This document shows positions 1 to 8,995 of a stretch of 64,000 nucleotides of DNA, piece by piece. Positions within the stretch are counted from its first letter, which is position 1; each line of letters begins with the position of its first letter. The DNA comes from Mameliella sp. CS4 (GTDB taxonomy: Bacteria; Pseudomonadota; Alphaproteobacteria; Rhodobacterales; Rhodobacteraceae). Below the pieces are notes generated by a model, which saw nothing but the letters and a program-made list of their open reading frames with translations, ran no database searches and was not told the origin of the DNA. The translations under genes were made by a program, and so were the position numbers. The stretch spans positions 160,376 to 224,375 of the forward strand of contig NZ_JAHXRQ010000005.1 in assembly GCF_019392335.1 (NCBI RefSeq), given 5' to 3'.

Positions 1-79
1 CGGCCTCCTTCACGATCTCGAAGACGGCGGTGGCATAGCGCTCTGCGATGCCGGAGGAAATCGATGCTGAGTCAGACAC
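1..79 (-). CDS. atpH: F1FO ATP synthase delta subunit, N-terminal fragment
   Basis: Only the first 26 codons are inside the window; the gene continues past the left edge. Reading the minus strand from a GTG at 79 gives a start VSDSASISSGIAERYATAVF followed by EIVKEA, which fits the N-terminal helix of alphaproteobacterial AtpH, the stator subunit joining F1 to the b subunits. A GGGTGG stretch just upstream can act as ribosome binding site. In Rhodobacteraceae atpH opens the housekeeping atpHAGDC operon, so that operon should lie to the left. Family identity is recognised from memory of the conserved AERYATA-like segment; too little is present for functional detail. Confidence 0.85.
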   Translation of the reverse strand, partial: MSDSASISSGIAERYATAVFEIVKEA

Positions 80-155
80 GTCCACCCTTCCGATAGTAAG
101 CCACCAAGACACGCGCGCCCCGGGCCGGGGCGGCGTCTGGCAGCGTTTCCTCACC

Positions 156-169
156 TTGACTTGCGTCAA
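156..169 (-). promoter_or_regulatory. FNR-like palindrome upstream of atpH
   Basis: TTGAC-TTGC-GTCAA: two perfect 5-base arms with a 4-base spacer, the spacing of FNR/CRP-family sites (consensus TTGAT-N4-ATCAA; C/G at the inner arm position is a known variation). It is centred about 83 bases ahead of the atpH start, so a transcription start about 41 bases downstream of the centre would leave a leader of about 40 bases. That it regulates atpH is inference. Confidence 0.4.
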
Positions 170-232
170 AGCAATCAAATCGTGGCGGATGTAGCAGAGC
201 CTCCCCCACCTCGCAACATGCTTAGGAAAGAT

Positions 233-279
233 AAACGCTTGCGCTAAATTTAGCGTTTTCAATGACTTGACTAAAACGC
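233..279. promoter_or_regulatory. Cluster of AAACGC/GCGTTT inverted half-sites
   Basis: Contains the perfect 14-base palindrome CGCTAAATTTAGCG (242-255). An AAACGC half-site lies on its left (233-238), GCGTTTT on its right (253-259) and AAAACGC at 273-279, so the same half-site occurs three times in alternating orientation. There is no gene here; a regulator binding site is the simplest reading, but no regulator can be named. Confidence 0.3.
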
Positions 280-466
280 CCCGTTTAGTGCGACCTTTCG
301 TGCTCTGCCAAGATGCCTCAAAGCCACAGTTTTTGCTGCAAATGCACGATTCCCGGGCAGTTTTGGCCCCCTCTGACCGCATTTGCCGCAGGTCTGAGAG
401 ACTTTGGGCCCCGAAAAGGGCCGAGCACGTCAGAATCCGGCTCCCACCCCCTCCTCTGACGGTCTC

Positions 467-1207
467 TCAGACCGGCTTGGCCTTGCCCGCCGGGCTGAGC
501 ACCTCCAGCGGGTTGAGAACCTTGGCGGCCTCGCCCACCTCCCGGCGCGACGGCGGGTGCCGCTTCGAGGCCTCTACTATCATGACGCCCCCCGCGGTCA
601 CGGGCACCGCGCGGCCCATCCGTTCCCAGACCGGTCCTGTCTTCATCCAGAACCGGCGGGTCGATGGCGGCTGGTACAGGACCGAGACATGCGCCTCGGG
701 GACGAAATCATGGCGCTTCAGCTGTGCCTCGAGCTGGCCAAGCGAATAAGGCCGGCCATAGCCGAACGGCGTGTGATCCGCCCGCGCCCAGATCCCCGCC
801 CGGTTCGGCAGGATAAAAAGCGCCCTGCCCCCCGGCCCCAGCACGCGATACGCCTCGTCCAGCAGGTCCGAGGGCCGTTCAGAGGTTTCCAGCCCGTGCA
901 TCAGAATCAGCCGGTCGGTGTGTCCCGTCTCCAGCGGCCAGAGCGTCTCTTCGCTGAGCACCGAGACATTGGGCATTCCGGCGGGCCAGGTCATGACCCC
1001 CTGCGGCGCGGGCATCAGGGCGACAACCCGGCGCGACTCCTTCAGGTACGGGCGCAGCATGGGCACGGCGAACCCATAGCCCACCACCGTCTGGCCCTGT
1101 GTCTCGGGCCAGAATTGCTGGACCTGGGTGCGCAGGATCTTTTGCGCCGCGCGCCCCAGCGCACTGCGGTAGTAGAAATCGCGCAACACCTGCACATCCA
1201 GATGCAT
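467..1207 (-). CDS. Class I SAM-dependent methyltransferase
   Basis: A 246-residue soluble protein. The frame is open to 1249, but [13 protein letters not shown] at 1207 looks like the natural N-terminus. The core has the Rossmann-type methyltransferase pattern: [15 protein letters not shown] (a degenerate SAM-binding motif I), a middle [10 protein letters not shown] segment and [17 protein letters not shown], the hallmark motif-III strand. The substrate is not evident. It is divergent from gloB with 68 bases between the starts, an arrangement I recall as common in Rhodobacteraceae near clpA. Motif I lacks the full GxGxG, so the family call is good but activity is not proven by sequence. Confidence 0.8.
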   Translation of the reverse strand: MHLDVQVLRDFYYRSALGRAAQKILRTQVQQFWPETQGQTVVGYGFAVPMLRPYLKESRRVVALMPAPQGVMTWPAGMPNVSVLSEETLWPLETGHTDRLILMHGLETSERPSDLLDEAYRVLGPGGRALFILPNRAGIWARADHTPFGYGRPYSLGQLEAQLKRHDFVPEAHVSVLYQPPSTRRFWMKTGPVWERMGRAVPVTAGGVMIVEASKRHPPSRREVGEAAKVLNPLEVLSPAGKAKPV

Positions 1208-1275
1208 TGATACCCCAGCCCTGATGCGCCACTCTGACGTTGAGCGCATCCTGACAAAGCCGCGAAGGAAAGACC

Positions 1276-2037
1276 ATGCCCCTCGACATCGTGACCGTCC
1301 CCTGCCTCAAGGACAACTACGCCTATCTTGTCCACGGCCCCGACGGCGTGGCCCTCATCGACGCCCCCGAGGCCGGCCCAATTATCGAGGCGCTGGAGGC
1401 GCGCGGCTGGTCGCTGGGCGTCATCATGATCACGCACCATCATCACGACCACGTCGACGGGGTTGCCCAACTGCGCGAGAAATACGGCTGCCCGGTCATG
1501 GGACCAAAGGCCGAAGAGGGCAAATTGCCAAAACTGGACATGGCGCTGGAGCCCGGTTTCTCTGGCGGCACCGGCGAGGGACGCTGCGAGGTGATCGCCG
1601 TTCCGGGTCATACGCTGGGGCACATCGCCTATTATTACCCCGAGGGCGGCGCCGTCTTTACCGCCGACAGCCTGATGGCGCTTGGATGCGGCCGCGTCTT
1701 TGAAGGCACGCCTCAGATGATGTGGGATAGTCTGGAAAAGCTGGCCTCTTTGCCGCCGGAAACCGTGGTATACTCGGGGCATGAATACACCTCGGCCAAC
1801 GCGGCCTTCGCGCTGACCATTGAACCGGAGAACGAAACCCTTATCTCTCGAAAGCGGGAGATCGACGCAGCCCGCGCCGAAGGGCGGCCCACCGCACAGG
1901 TGCCGCTGTCGGTCGAACTTGAAACAAATCCCTTCCTCCGTGCCACCACCGACAGCGTGAAATCGGCCGTCGGCCTGCCGGGCGGAACGGATGCAGAGGT
2001 CTTTGCAGAGGTGCGCGCGCGCAAGGACCGGTTCTGA
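1276..2037 (+). CDS. gloB: Hydroxyacylglutathione hydrolase (glyoxalase II)
   Basis: A 253-residue cytosolic metallo-beta-lactamase-fold enzyme that hydrolyses S-D-lactoylglutathione to lactate and glutathione, the second step of methylglyoxal detoxification. Visible features are the dinuclear metal motif [10 protein letters not shown] near residue 55, [10 protein letters not shown], the bridging aspartate in [13 protein letters not shown], and the C-terminal [14 protein letters not shown] segment specific to glyoxalase II. Length matches the usual 250-260 residues. A GAAGGAAAG ribosome binding site sits just before the ATG. All metal ligands expected for the family appear present. Confidence 0.95.
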   Translation: MPLDIVTVPCLKDNYAYLVHGPDGVALIDAPEAGPIIEALEARGWSLGVIMITHHHHDHVDGVAQLREKYGCPVMGPKAEEGKLPKLDMALEPGFSGGTGEGRCEVIAVPGHTLGHIAYYYPEGGAVFTADSLMALGCGRVFEGTPQMMWDSLEKLASLPPETVVYSGHEYTSANAAFALTIEPENETLISRKREIDAARAEGRPTAQVPLSVELETNPFLRATTDSVKSAVGLPGGTDAEVFAEVRARKDRF

Positions 2038-2186
2038 TCACGCACACGGCAGGTTTCGCCCGTTTGTCCAAAAGTGATGCAGGAACCTTGAGAAAAAACT
2101 TGAAGAGTGGCCGCAATCGACCAAACTTTAACACTATGAGGCAATGCTGATCCTCACGGATCGGCGCAGACAAGAGGAGCACTCCC

Positions 2187-4517
2187 GTGCCTTCATTCTC
2201 GAACACACTTGAGCAGGCAATTCATTCGGCGCTGGCGTTGGCGAACTCTCGCAGCCATGAATTCGCCACGCTTGAACACCTTCTTCTTGCGCTGATCGAC
2301 GAACCGGATGCCTCCCGCGTGATGAAGGCCTGCTCGGTCGATACCGAGGAGCTGCGCACCACGCTGGTCGAATTCATCGACGACGATCTGTCGAACCTCG
2401 TGACCGATGTCGAAGGGTCCGAGGCGGTGCCGACCGCGGCCTTCCAGCGGGTCATCCAGCGCGCGGCGATCCACGTCCAGTCCTCGGGCCGGACCGAAGT
2501 GACCGGCGCCAACGTCCTGGTCGCGATCTTCGCCGAACGCGAATCGAATGCCGCCTACTTCCTGCAGGAACAGGACATGACGCGCTACGACGCGGTGAAT
2601 TTCATCGCCCATGGCGTCGCCAAGAACCCCGCCTACGGCGAAGCGCGGCCCGTCCAGGGCGCCACCGAGGCCGAGGAAGAAACCCAGCAGGCAGAGGCCG
2701 CAGCGCCCGGCTCGGACAAGGAATCGGCACTCGCGAAATATTGCGTCGACCTGAACGCCAAATCGCGTGACGGGGAGGTGGATCCGCTGATCGGCCGCAA
2801 TGCCGAGGTCGAGCGCTGCATTCAGGTGCTCTGCCGTCGGCGCAAGAACAACCCGCTGCTGGTCGGTGATCCCGGCGTGGGCAAGACCGCCATAGCCGAG
2901 GGGCTGGCACGCAAGATCGTCTCGGGCGAAGTCCCAGAGGTTCTCTCCGAGGCGACCATCTATTCGCTCGACATGGGCGCGCTGCTGGCCGGCACGCGGT
3001 ATCGCGGCGACTTCGAGGAAAGGCTCAAGGCCGTCGTGCAGGAGCTTGAGGAACATCCCGACGCGGTGCTCTTCATCGACGAGATCCATACTGTGATCGG
3101 CGCCGGGGCCACGTCCGGCGGCGCTATGGACGCCTCCAACCTGCTGAAGCCCGCGCTTCAGGGCGGCAAGCTGCGCACGATGGGATCGACCACCTACAAG
3201 GAGTTCCGCCAGCACTTCGAGAAGGACCGCGCCCTGTCGCGCCGGTTCCAGAAGATCGACGTGAACGAGCCGTCGGTGGATGACACCGTCAAGATTCTCA
3301 AGGGTCTGAAGCCCTATTTCGAGGAGCATCACAGCGTCAAATACACCGGCGACGCGATCAAGACCGCCGTCGAACTCTCGGCGCGCTACATCAATGACCG
3401 CAAGCTGCCCGACAAGGCCATCGACGTGATCGACGAGGCCGGTGCGGCGCAGCATCTGGTCGCCGCCTCCAAGCGGCGCAAGTCCATCGGCACCAAGGAG
3501 ATCGAGGAAGTCGTGGCCAAGATCGCCCGCATTCCCCCGAAAAACGTCTCCAAGGACGACGCCGAGGTGCTCAAGGACCTGGAAAACACGCTCAAGCGCG
3601 TGGTCTTCGGCCAGGATGCCGCCATTACGGCGCTGTCGTCGGCGATCAAGCTGGCCCGCGCCGGACTGCGCGAACCGGAAAAGCCCATCGGCAACTACCT
3701 GTTCGCAGGCCCGACCGGCGTCGGCAAGACCGAGGTGGCCAAGCAACTGGCGGATACGCTGGGCGTGGAACTGCTGCGTTTCGACATGTCGGAGTACATG
3801 GAGAAACACGCGGTCAGCCGCCTGATCGGTGCGCCTCCGGGCTATGTCGGCTTTGACCAGGGCGGTCAGCTGACCGACGGCGTAGACCAGCACCCGCACT
3901 GCGTGCTGCTGCTGGACGAGATCGAGAAGGCGCACCCGGATGTCTACAACATCCTGTTGCAGGTCATGGACCACGGCTCGCTGACCGATCACAACGGGCG
4001 CACGGTGGATTTCCGCAACGTGATCCTGATCATGACCTCGAACGCCGGAGCGACCGAACAGGCCAAGGCGGCCATCGGCTTTGGCCGCGACCGCCGCGAG
4101 GGCGAGGACACGGCCGCGATCGAGCGGACCTTCACGCCGGAATTCCGCAACCGCCTGGACGCGGTGATCAGCTTTGCGCCGCTGCCCAAGGACACGATCC
4201 TGCAGGTTGTCGAGAAGTTCGTGCTGCAGCTCGAGGCGCAGTTGATGGATCGCAACGTGACCATCGAACTGACCAAGCCCGCCGCAGAATGGCTGGCGGA
4301 CAAGGGCTACGACGACAAGATGGGCGCCCGCCCGTTGGGCCGCGTGATCCAGGAGCACATCAAGAAGCCGCTGGCCGAGGAGCTCCTCTTTGGCAAGCTG
4401 ACCAAAGGTGGAATCGTCAAGGTCTCGGTCCGCGACGGAGAGCTCTTCCTCGACCTTAGCGGTCCGGACAACCCGCGCCTCGGCTCCAAGAAACCGCCGC
4501 TTCTGACCGCGGAATGA
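2187..4517 (+). CDS. clpA: ATP-dependent Clp protease ATP-binding subunit ClpA
   Basis: A 776-residue AAA+ unfoldase that feeds substrates to ClpP. An N-terminal Clp-N repeat domain (about 1-145) is followed by a charged Ala/Glu linker. AAA domain 1 has Walker A GDPGVGKT at 227-234 and Walker [12 protein letters not shown] domain 2 has GPTGVGKT near 508 and [10 protein letters not shown]; a Clp D2-small domain ends the protein. No middle coiled-coil domain is present, which separates ClpA from ClpB. The GTG start is chosen because an AGAGGAG site lies 8 bases upstream. The adaptor gene clpS is not in this window. The gene overlaps the next by 4 bases (ATGA), implying translational coupling. 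Confidence 0.95.
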   Translation: MPSFSNTLEQAIHSALALANSRSHEFATLEHLLLALIDEPDASRVMKACSVDTEELRTTLVEFIDDDLSNLVTDVEGSEAVPTAAFQRVIQRAAIHVQSSGRTEVTGANVLVAIFAERESNAAYFLQEQDMTRYDAVNFIAHGVAKNPAYGEARPVQGATEAEEETQQAEAAAPGSDKESALAKYCVDLNAKSRDGEVDPLIGRNAEVERCIQVLCRRRKNNPLLVGDPGVGKTAIAEGLARKIVSGEVPEVLSEATIYSLDMGALLAGTRYRGDFEERLKAVVQELEEHPDAVLFIDEIHTVIGAGATSGGAMDASNLLKPALQGGKLRTMGSTTYKEFRQHFEKDRALSRRFQKIDVNEPSVDDTVKILKGLKPYFEEHHSVKYTGDAIKTAVELSARYINDRKLPDKAIDVIDEAGAAQHLVAASKRRKSIGTKEIEEVVAKIARIPPKNVSKDDAEVLKDLENTLKRVVFGQDAAITALSSAIKLARAGLREPEKPIGNYLFAGPTGVGKTEVAKQLADTLGVELLRFDMSEYMEKHAVSRLIGAPPGYVGFDQGGQLTDGVDQHPHCVLLLDEIEKAHPDVYNILLQVMDHGSLTDHNGRTVDFRNVILIMTSNAGATEQAKAAIGFGRDRREGEDTAAIERTFTPEFRNRLDAVISFAPLPKDTILQVVEKFVLQLEAQLMDRNVTIELTKPAAEWLADKGYDDKMGARPLGRVIQEHIKKPLAEELLFGKLTKGGIVKVSVRDGELFLDLSGPDNPRLGSKKPPLLTAE

Positions 4518-5488
4518 CCTTTGCGCGCGCCGCCACCGCGGCCGCGCTGGCCCTGATCTCCTCCGTCCCGCCTGCCGGGGCGGAGGATTTTCGCCTTGCG
4601 GTGCCGCTGGACTGCACGCTGGGCGAAACCTGTTTCATCGAGGATTACGTCGACAACGACCCCGCCCACGGGCGCCACAGGGATTTTGCCTGCGGCATCA
4701 ATTCGCGTGACGGGCACAAGGGCACGGATTTCGCCCTGCTCGACTTCGGCGCCATCGGTGAGGGCGTGTCGGTGCTGGCCGCAGCGCCCGGCGTGGTCAA
4801 GCGCATCCGGGATTCGATGCCCGATGACCGGCTGATGCGCGGTGTCACCTCGGAAAACGCCTGCGGCAACGCGGTGCTGGTCGATCACGGCGAAGGCTGG
4901 CAGACGCTCTATTGCCACTTGCGACGGGGCTCTGTCTCGGTCGCGCCCGGTGACCTGGTACAGCCCGGTAATCCCCTGGGCTTCGTCGGCCTGTCGGGCC
5001 AGACAAATCACCCCCATGTGCACCTGACCCTCTTGCGCCAAGGCAAGGTGGTCGACCCCTTCCGCCCCGAGGCCACGGGCACCTGTGGCGATCCCGGCCC
5101 GACCCTTTGGGCCGAGCCGCCCGCCTACACCAGCACCGGGCTCGTCACCGCCGGTTTCTCGGATGCGGTGCCGACATTACGGGCCGTGGGCGACGGCTCT
5201 GCCCGGCGCGAAACGCTGCCCCCGGACGCGGCACTGGTCGTCTATGCGCACGCAGGATATGCCCACCCCGGCGACGTCCTGACGATTTCAGCGGAAGGCC
5301 CTGCCGGAACGGAACTGTTTCGCCGGGCCATCACGCTCGACAGCGACCAGGCCAGCCAGATGCGCGCCCTGGGCCGCAAGGCGCCGCCCACGGGCTGGCC
5401 AGCCGGCGAGTACCTCGGCCGCGCCAGGCTGACCCGCGACGGCACGGTGATCGCACACCGGTTCGCGCATGTGACCGTCACGAATTGA
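4514..5488 (+). CDS. M23 family metallopeptidase, secreted
   Basis: A 324-residue protein with a signal peptide ending around PPAGA-ED, so probably periplasmic. The LytM/M23 zinc site is complete: H68 and D72 in HKGTDF, and H168/H170 in HPHVH, with the supporting His of LYCHL near 134. M23 enzymes cut peptidoglycan cross-links or act as divisome and envelope factors. The C-terminal half (about 185-324) is a beta-rich extension seen in Rhodobacteraceae homologs, not recognised as a named domain. The start overlaps the clpA stop by 4 bases, so it is co-expressed with clpA although no functional link is obvious. Confidence 0.85.
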   Translation: MTFARAATAAALALISSVPPAGAEDFRLAVPLDCTLGETCFIEDYVDNDPAHGRHRDFACGINSRDGHKGTDFALLDFGAIGEGVSVLAAAPGVVKRIRDSMPDDRLMRGVTSENACGNAVLVDHGEGWQTLYCHLRRGSVSVAPGDLVQPGNPLGFVGLSGQTNHPHVHLTLLRQGKVVDPFRPEATGTCGDPGPTLWAEPPAYTSTGLVTAGFSDAVPTLRAVGDGSARRETLPPDAALVVYAHAGYAHPGDVLTISAEGPAGTELFRRAITLDSDQASQMRALGRKAPPTGWPAGEYLGRARLTRDGTVIAHRFAHVTVTN

Positions 5489-5496
5489 GCGCAACG

Positions 5497-5518
5497 CAAG
5501 CGCGTTGCAACGCGCTTG
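5497..5518. terminator. 22-base perfect palindrome between convergent genes
   Basis: CAAGCGCGTTG followed immediately by CAACGCGCTTG: perfect 11-base arms with no spacer. It lies 9 bases after the M23 peptidase stop and 12 bases before the stop of the convergent coiled-coil gene. A factor-independent bidirectional terminator or RNA 3' stabiliser is likely, although no U-tract follows. Confidence 0.5.
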
Positions 5519-5530
5519 GCCGCCCGGTGA

Positions 5531-8500
5531 TCAGCGTTCCGTCAGTTTCAGCTCGATACGCCGGTTCCTGGCGCGCGCCTCTGGCGTATCCGCCGGGTCG
5601 ATCGGCTGGAACTCGCCAAAGCCGTTGGCCGACAGCCGGTTTGGCGGAATGCCGTAATTGTCGATCATGTCGCGCACCACCGACAGCGCCCGCGCCTGGC
5701 TGAGCTCCCAGTTGTCCGCAAAGTCGCCGCCCGGTCGGATCTTCTGGCTGTCGGTGTGACCGTCCACCCGGATCACCCAGTCGATGCCCTTGGGAATATC
5801 CTCGGAGATGTCGAACAGGATCTGGGCGACCTTCTCGATCTCGCGGCGTCCCGCCGCCGACAGATCGGCCGAACCGACCTCGAACAGGACCTCTGACGAG
5901 AACACGAAACGGTCGCCCTCGATCCGGATGCCCTCGCGGTCCCCGACAACCGACCGCAGCTTGCCGAAAAACTCGGACCGGTAGCTTTCCAGGTCCTTCT
6001 TCTCGGCTTCCAGCCGCTTGGCCCGCTCCTCTTCCAGTTTGCGCTTTTCCTCTTCGGCCTTGCGGCGCGCCTCTTCGGCCAGGCGGCGGCGGCGTTCTTC
6101 CTGTGCCACCCGGGCAATTGCCGCGTTCAGTTCCGACCCGAGGTTCTGCAGCCGAACCTCCGCCGCCGCATCGCGGGCCTTGGAGTCGTCCAGCAGCGCC
6201 TGCAAATCGCTCAACTGGCGGCGCAGTTCAGCCACGTTCTGGTTCAGCGCCTCGACCTGCAGTTCCGCCTTGGTCGCACGCTCCTCTGTCTGGGCCAGCT
6301 TCTCGCGCGCCGTGTTCAGCAGGATCTGGCGTTCTTCCACCTCGTCCAGGCGTGCCTCCAGCTTGACCTCTGCCGCCTCCTGCGCCGCCAGCGCCGAGGC
6401 AAGCCGGTCCCGCGTTTCCGCGACGGTGGTCTCGGCGGCCATGCGCGCGGCCAGCGCGGCGGCCAGCTTTTCCTCCAGCGTGCGGGTATCGTCGCTCTGC
6501 TCGGCAGCCCGGGCCTCGGCCTCCGCCAATTGCTGGCGCAACTCCGCGATCACCGCGTCGCGCCGCGCGTCGCGAGACCGCAGGGCCTCAAGCTCGGCCG
6601 AGATCCGGTCGATCCGGCCCTTGAGCAGGTCCAGTTCCGCGTCCCTGGCCGCGCCTCGGCCATCGGCCTCCGCCAAACGGCGGCCAAGATCGGCGTTCTC
6701 GGCTTCGAGCGAAATGACACGGGTCAGCCCCTGCGCCGCGCGCGCCTGCGCGGCCTCCAGCCGGGTGCGCACCTGCGCCAGTTCCCCGCGCAAGACCTCC
6801 AGTTCGGCGGCCTCGGCGGTGCGGTCCTCGGCCCGGGCTTCGGCCTGCGCCAAATCCTGCTGCAGCCGCGCCATCTGGGCGTCGCGCTCTGTTGCCCGCG
6901 CGCGCGCCGCGTCGAGGTCCGCCGACAAGCGCGTGTTCGTCGCCTGCAACGCGGCAACCTCGGCATCCTGTTCCGCCGCTTCGCCGCCCAGCCGGGCCAG
7001 GCGCGCAGACAAATCCGCATTCTCAGTTTGCAGGCGGTCGATCCGGTCGCCACGGTCCTCGACCCTTTTCAGGGCTGAATCCAGCTGCGCCTGGACCTGG
7101 GCAACCTGGCCGCGCAGTCCTTCGATCAACTCGGTCCGTTCGGCCACACGTCCCTGCGCCTGGGCCAACTGCGCCTCCAACGCGGCCACCTGGTCCTGCA
7201 AAGAGGCCACGGCGCCCCGCGCATCGCCCACATCGCCGCGCGCACGGGTCAGTGCCGCGTCCAGACGGTCACGCTCTGCCCGGAGTTCCTTGAGGGCTGC
7301 GGCGCGGTCATCGGCCTGCCCCTCGGCCACCGACAGGTCTGAAACCAGGGATTCGTTGCGGGCCTGCAGCGCCTCCAATTCGGTCCGAAGCGCCTCTGCC
7401 TCGGCCAGCCGCGCCAGCGCCTGCGCCAGTTGCGCGGAAAGATCCGTCAGTCGCGAGGACCGCGCTGCAGCCTCTGCCTGTGCGTCCTTCAGGGCACGCT
7501 CGGCCAGGGTGCGCGCCGCCGATTCACGTGCCAGCGCCTGTTCGGCATCGCGCTGCGCCTTGAGCGCCTCGGTCAGGTCGCCGCGCAGCCCCGCAAGGCG
7601 GCTGTCGGTCTGGGCCCCCTGCGCCCGCGCATCGGCCAGCGTTTCCTCAAGTTCGGAAATCCGCGCCAGCGCCGCGTCGATGCGGCTTTGCAGGGCGCGG
7701 GCCTCACGCTCGCCATCGGCAAGCGCCACGGCCAGTTCCTCGTTCAGCTTGGCCTCGTCCTGACGGGCTTGCGACAGGGCCGCTTCCAGTTCGGTGATAC
7801 GGGCCAGTGCCGCATCGACCTGGGTCTGCAGCGTTGCGGGCGGTGCCTCGGTGGGGCCAAGCCCGGCGGTCAATTTTTCACCGGCCTTGGCGGCCTCGTC
7901 GAGGTCGGCCTCCAGCCGGGCGATCCGCGCGGTCGCCTCGTCGATACGCGCCTTGAGCCGCTGCGCCTCCAGCGCGCTTTCATCCTTGAGGTCCGCCAGT
8001 TGCGCGTTCAGGCGGGTTTCGTTTCGGCGCGCCTCGGCCAGTTGCGCCTCCAGCGCGTCGATCCGCGATTGCAGGTCGTCTCCCTGTTGTTTTCCGGCCA
8101 GCAACGCCGCCGCCAGTTGCGCGTTCAGGTCCTTTTCCGCCTCGCGTGCCGCTGCCAGCAGGGTCAGGGTCTCCTCGGCGCGGGCCCGTTCCTGTTCCAG
8201 CGCCAGCGTCATGGCGGTCAGTTCGGCATCCGCCTCTTCCAGCCGTTTGCGCAGGGCGGCGGCGGCCTCGGCCTCGGCCAGCTTGGCCTGTTCCTCTTCG
8301 GTCAGGGCCTTTTCGGCCTCGTCGAGATCGGCGGTCAGCGTGGCAATGCGCGCGTCACGGTCGGCGTTGCGGGCACGCAGATCGGTGATCAGCGCCTCCA
8401 TCGCCTCGCGCCGGGCGGCGGCCAGCCGGGCTGCCTCGGCCTGTTCGTCGATCTCGGTCCGGGCCGTGGCCAGCGCGGCGGTCAGCGCATCGCGTTCATC

Positions 8501-8992
8501 GGCCAGTTCGTCGCGTTCCTCTGCCAGGGCGTCGCGGGCGACGGTCAGGTCCTGCACCTCGTCGCGCGCCTCATCCCGTTCCAGCAAAAGGGTGGCAACC
8601 CGCTCCTCGAAGGTTGCGATGCGCGTGGCGGCGGCGGCAAGTTGATCGGCCTGACGGTCGCGGGTCGCGGTCAGGCTTTCGATGATGGTCTGCTGTTCGG
8701 CCAGTTGCAGGTCCCGGTCGCTGAGAGTCGAGGTCATGCGGCCAAGCTCGGTCTCCAGCCGGGTTGCGCGGGTCCGTTCGACGCCCAGCGCCTTGGACAG
8801 GGCGCTGAGTTCCGCGCTGAGCGTGTCGAGTTCGGTTTCCTGCCCCGAGATCGTCTCGTTCAGGACGAATTGCATGACCATGAAGATCGACAGGACAAAG
8901 GTCAGGACCAGCAGAAGCCCCGTCATCGCATCCACGAAGCCCGGCCAGATCGAGGCCTGAAAGCGCGCACCCGTGCGTCGCGACAGGGCCAT
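5531..8992 (-). CDS. MotB/OmpA-like protein with giant coiled coil
   Basis: A 1153-residue inner-membrane protein. A short cytosolic start is followed by a single MotB-like membrane helix (about 22-44, GFVDAMTGLLLVLTFVLSIF). Then comes an extremely long heptad-rich Ala/Glu/Arg/Leu coiled coil (about 50-1000). The C-terminal OmpA-like peptidoglycan-binding domain shows VDGHTDS, NWELSQARALSV and NRRIEL. The gene follows a MotA/ExbB-like gene by 3 bases, so the two should form a proton-driven stator-type complex reaching across the periplasm. MotB proper is about 300 residues; the extra length is all coiled coil. The load being driven is unknown. The pair resembles ZorAB or GldLM in layout only. 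Confidence 0.8.
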   Translation of the reverse strand: MALSRRTGARFQASIWPGFVDAMTGLLLVLTFVLSIFMVMQFVLNETISGQETELDTLSAELSALSKALGVERTRATRLETELGRMTSTLSDRDLQLAEQQTIIESLTATRDRQADQLAAAATRIATFEERVATLLLERDEARDEVQDLTVARDALAEERDELADERDALTAALATARTEIDEQAEAARLAAARREAMEALITDLRARNADRDARIATLTADLDEAEKALTEEEQAKLAEAEAAAALRKRLEEADAELTAMTLALEQERARAEETLTLLAAAREAEKDLNAQLAAALLAGKQQGDDLQSRIDALEAQLAEARRNETRLNAQLADLKDESALEAQRLKARIDEATARIARLEADLDEAAKAGEKLTAGLGPTEAPPATLQTQVDAALARITELEAALSQARQDEAKLNEELAVALADGEREARALQSRIDAALARISELEETLADARAQGAQTDSRLAGLRGDLTEALKAQRDAEQALARESAARTLAERALKDAQAEAAARSSRLTDLSAQLAQALARLAEAEALRTELEALQARNESLVSDLSVAEGQADDRAAALKELRAERDRLDAALTRARGDVGDARGAVASLQDQVAALEAQLAQAQGRVAERTELIEGLRGQVAQVQAQLDSALKRVEDRGDRIDRLQTENADLSARLARLGGEAAEQDAEVAALQATNTRLSADLDAARARATERDAQMARLQQDLAQAEARAEDRTAEAAELEVLRGELAQVRTRLEAAQARAAQGLTRVISLEAENADLGRRLAEADGRGAARDAELDLLKGRIDRISAELEALRSRDARRDAVIAELRQQLAEAEARAAEQSDDTRTLEEKLAAALAARMAAETTVAETRDRLASALAAQEAAEVKLEARLDEVEERQILLNTAREKLAQTEERATKAELQVEALNQNVAELRRQLSDLQALLDDSKARDAAAEVRLQNLGSELNAAIARVAQEERRRRLAEEARRKAEEEKRKLEEERAKRLEAEKKDLESYRSEFFGKLRSVVGDREGIRIEGDRFVFSSEVLFEVGSADLSAAGRREIEKVAQILFDISEDIPKGIDWVIRVDGHTDSQKIRPGGDFADNWELSQARALSVVRDMIDNYGIPPNRLSANGFGEFQPIDPADTPEARARNRRIELKLTER

Positions 8993-8995
8993 GCG

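Larger units (their letters stand above)
80..466. other. Intergenic region upstream of atpH
   Basis: This 387-base stretch separates atpH (reading left) from the tail of the methyltransferase gene (also reading left). I see no convincing gene; open frames here lack ribosome binding sites and family features. It holds an FNR-like palindrome (156-169), a 14-base perfect palindrome (242-255) flanked by further inverted half-sites, and two 12-base inverted arms (391-402 and 462-473), the second of which overlaps the methyltransferase stop codon. It most likely contains the promoter of the housekeeping ATP synthase operon and the 3' end signals of the methyltransferase transcript. Confidence 0.6.

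Noticed and set aside
2099..2127. Heat-shock (RpoH) promoter ahead of clpA
   Set aside because: CTTGAA is present, but no acceptable -10 element occurs at the right spacing.
2193..4358. 721-codon minus-strand open frame opposite clpA
   Set aside because: Shadow of the highly GC-rich clpA gene; no recognisable motif.
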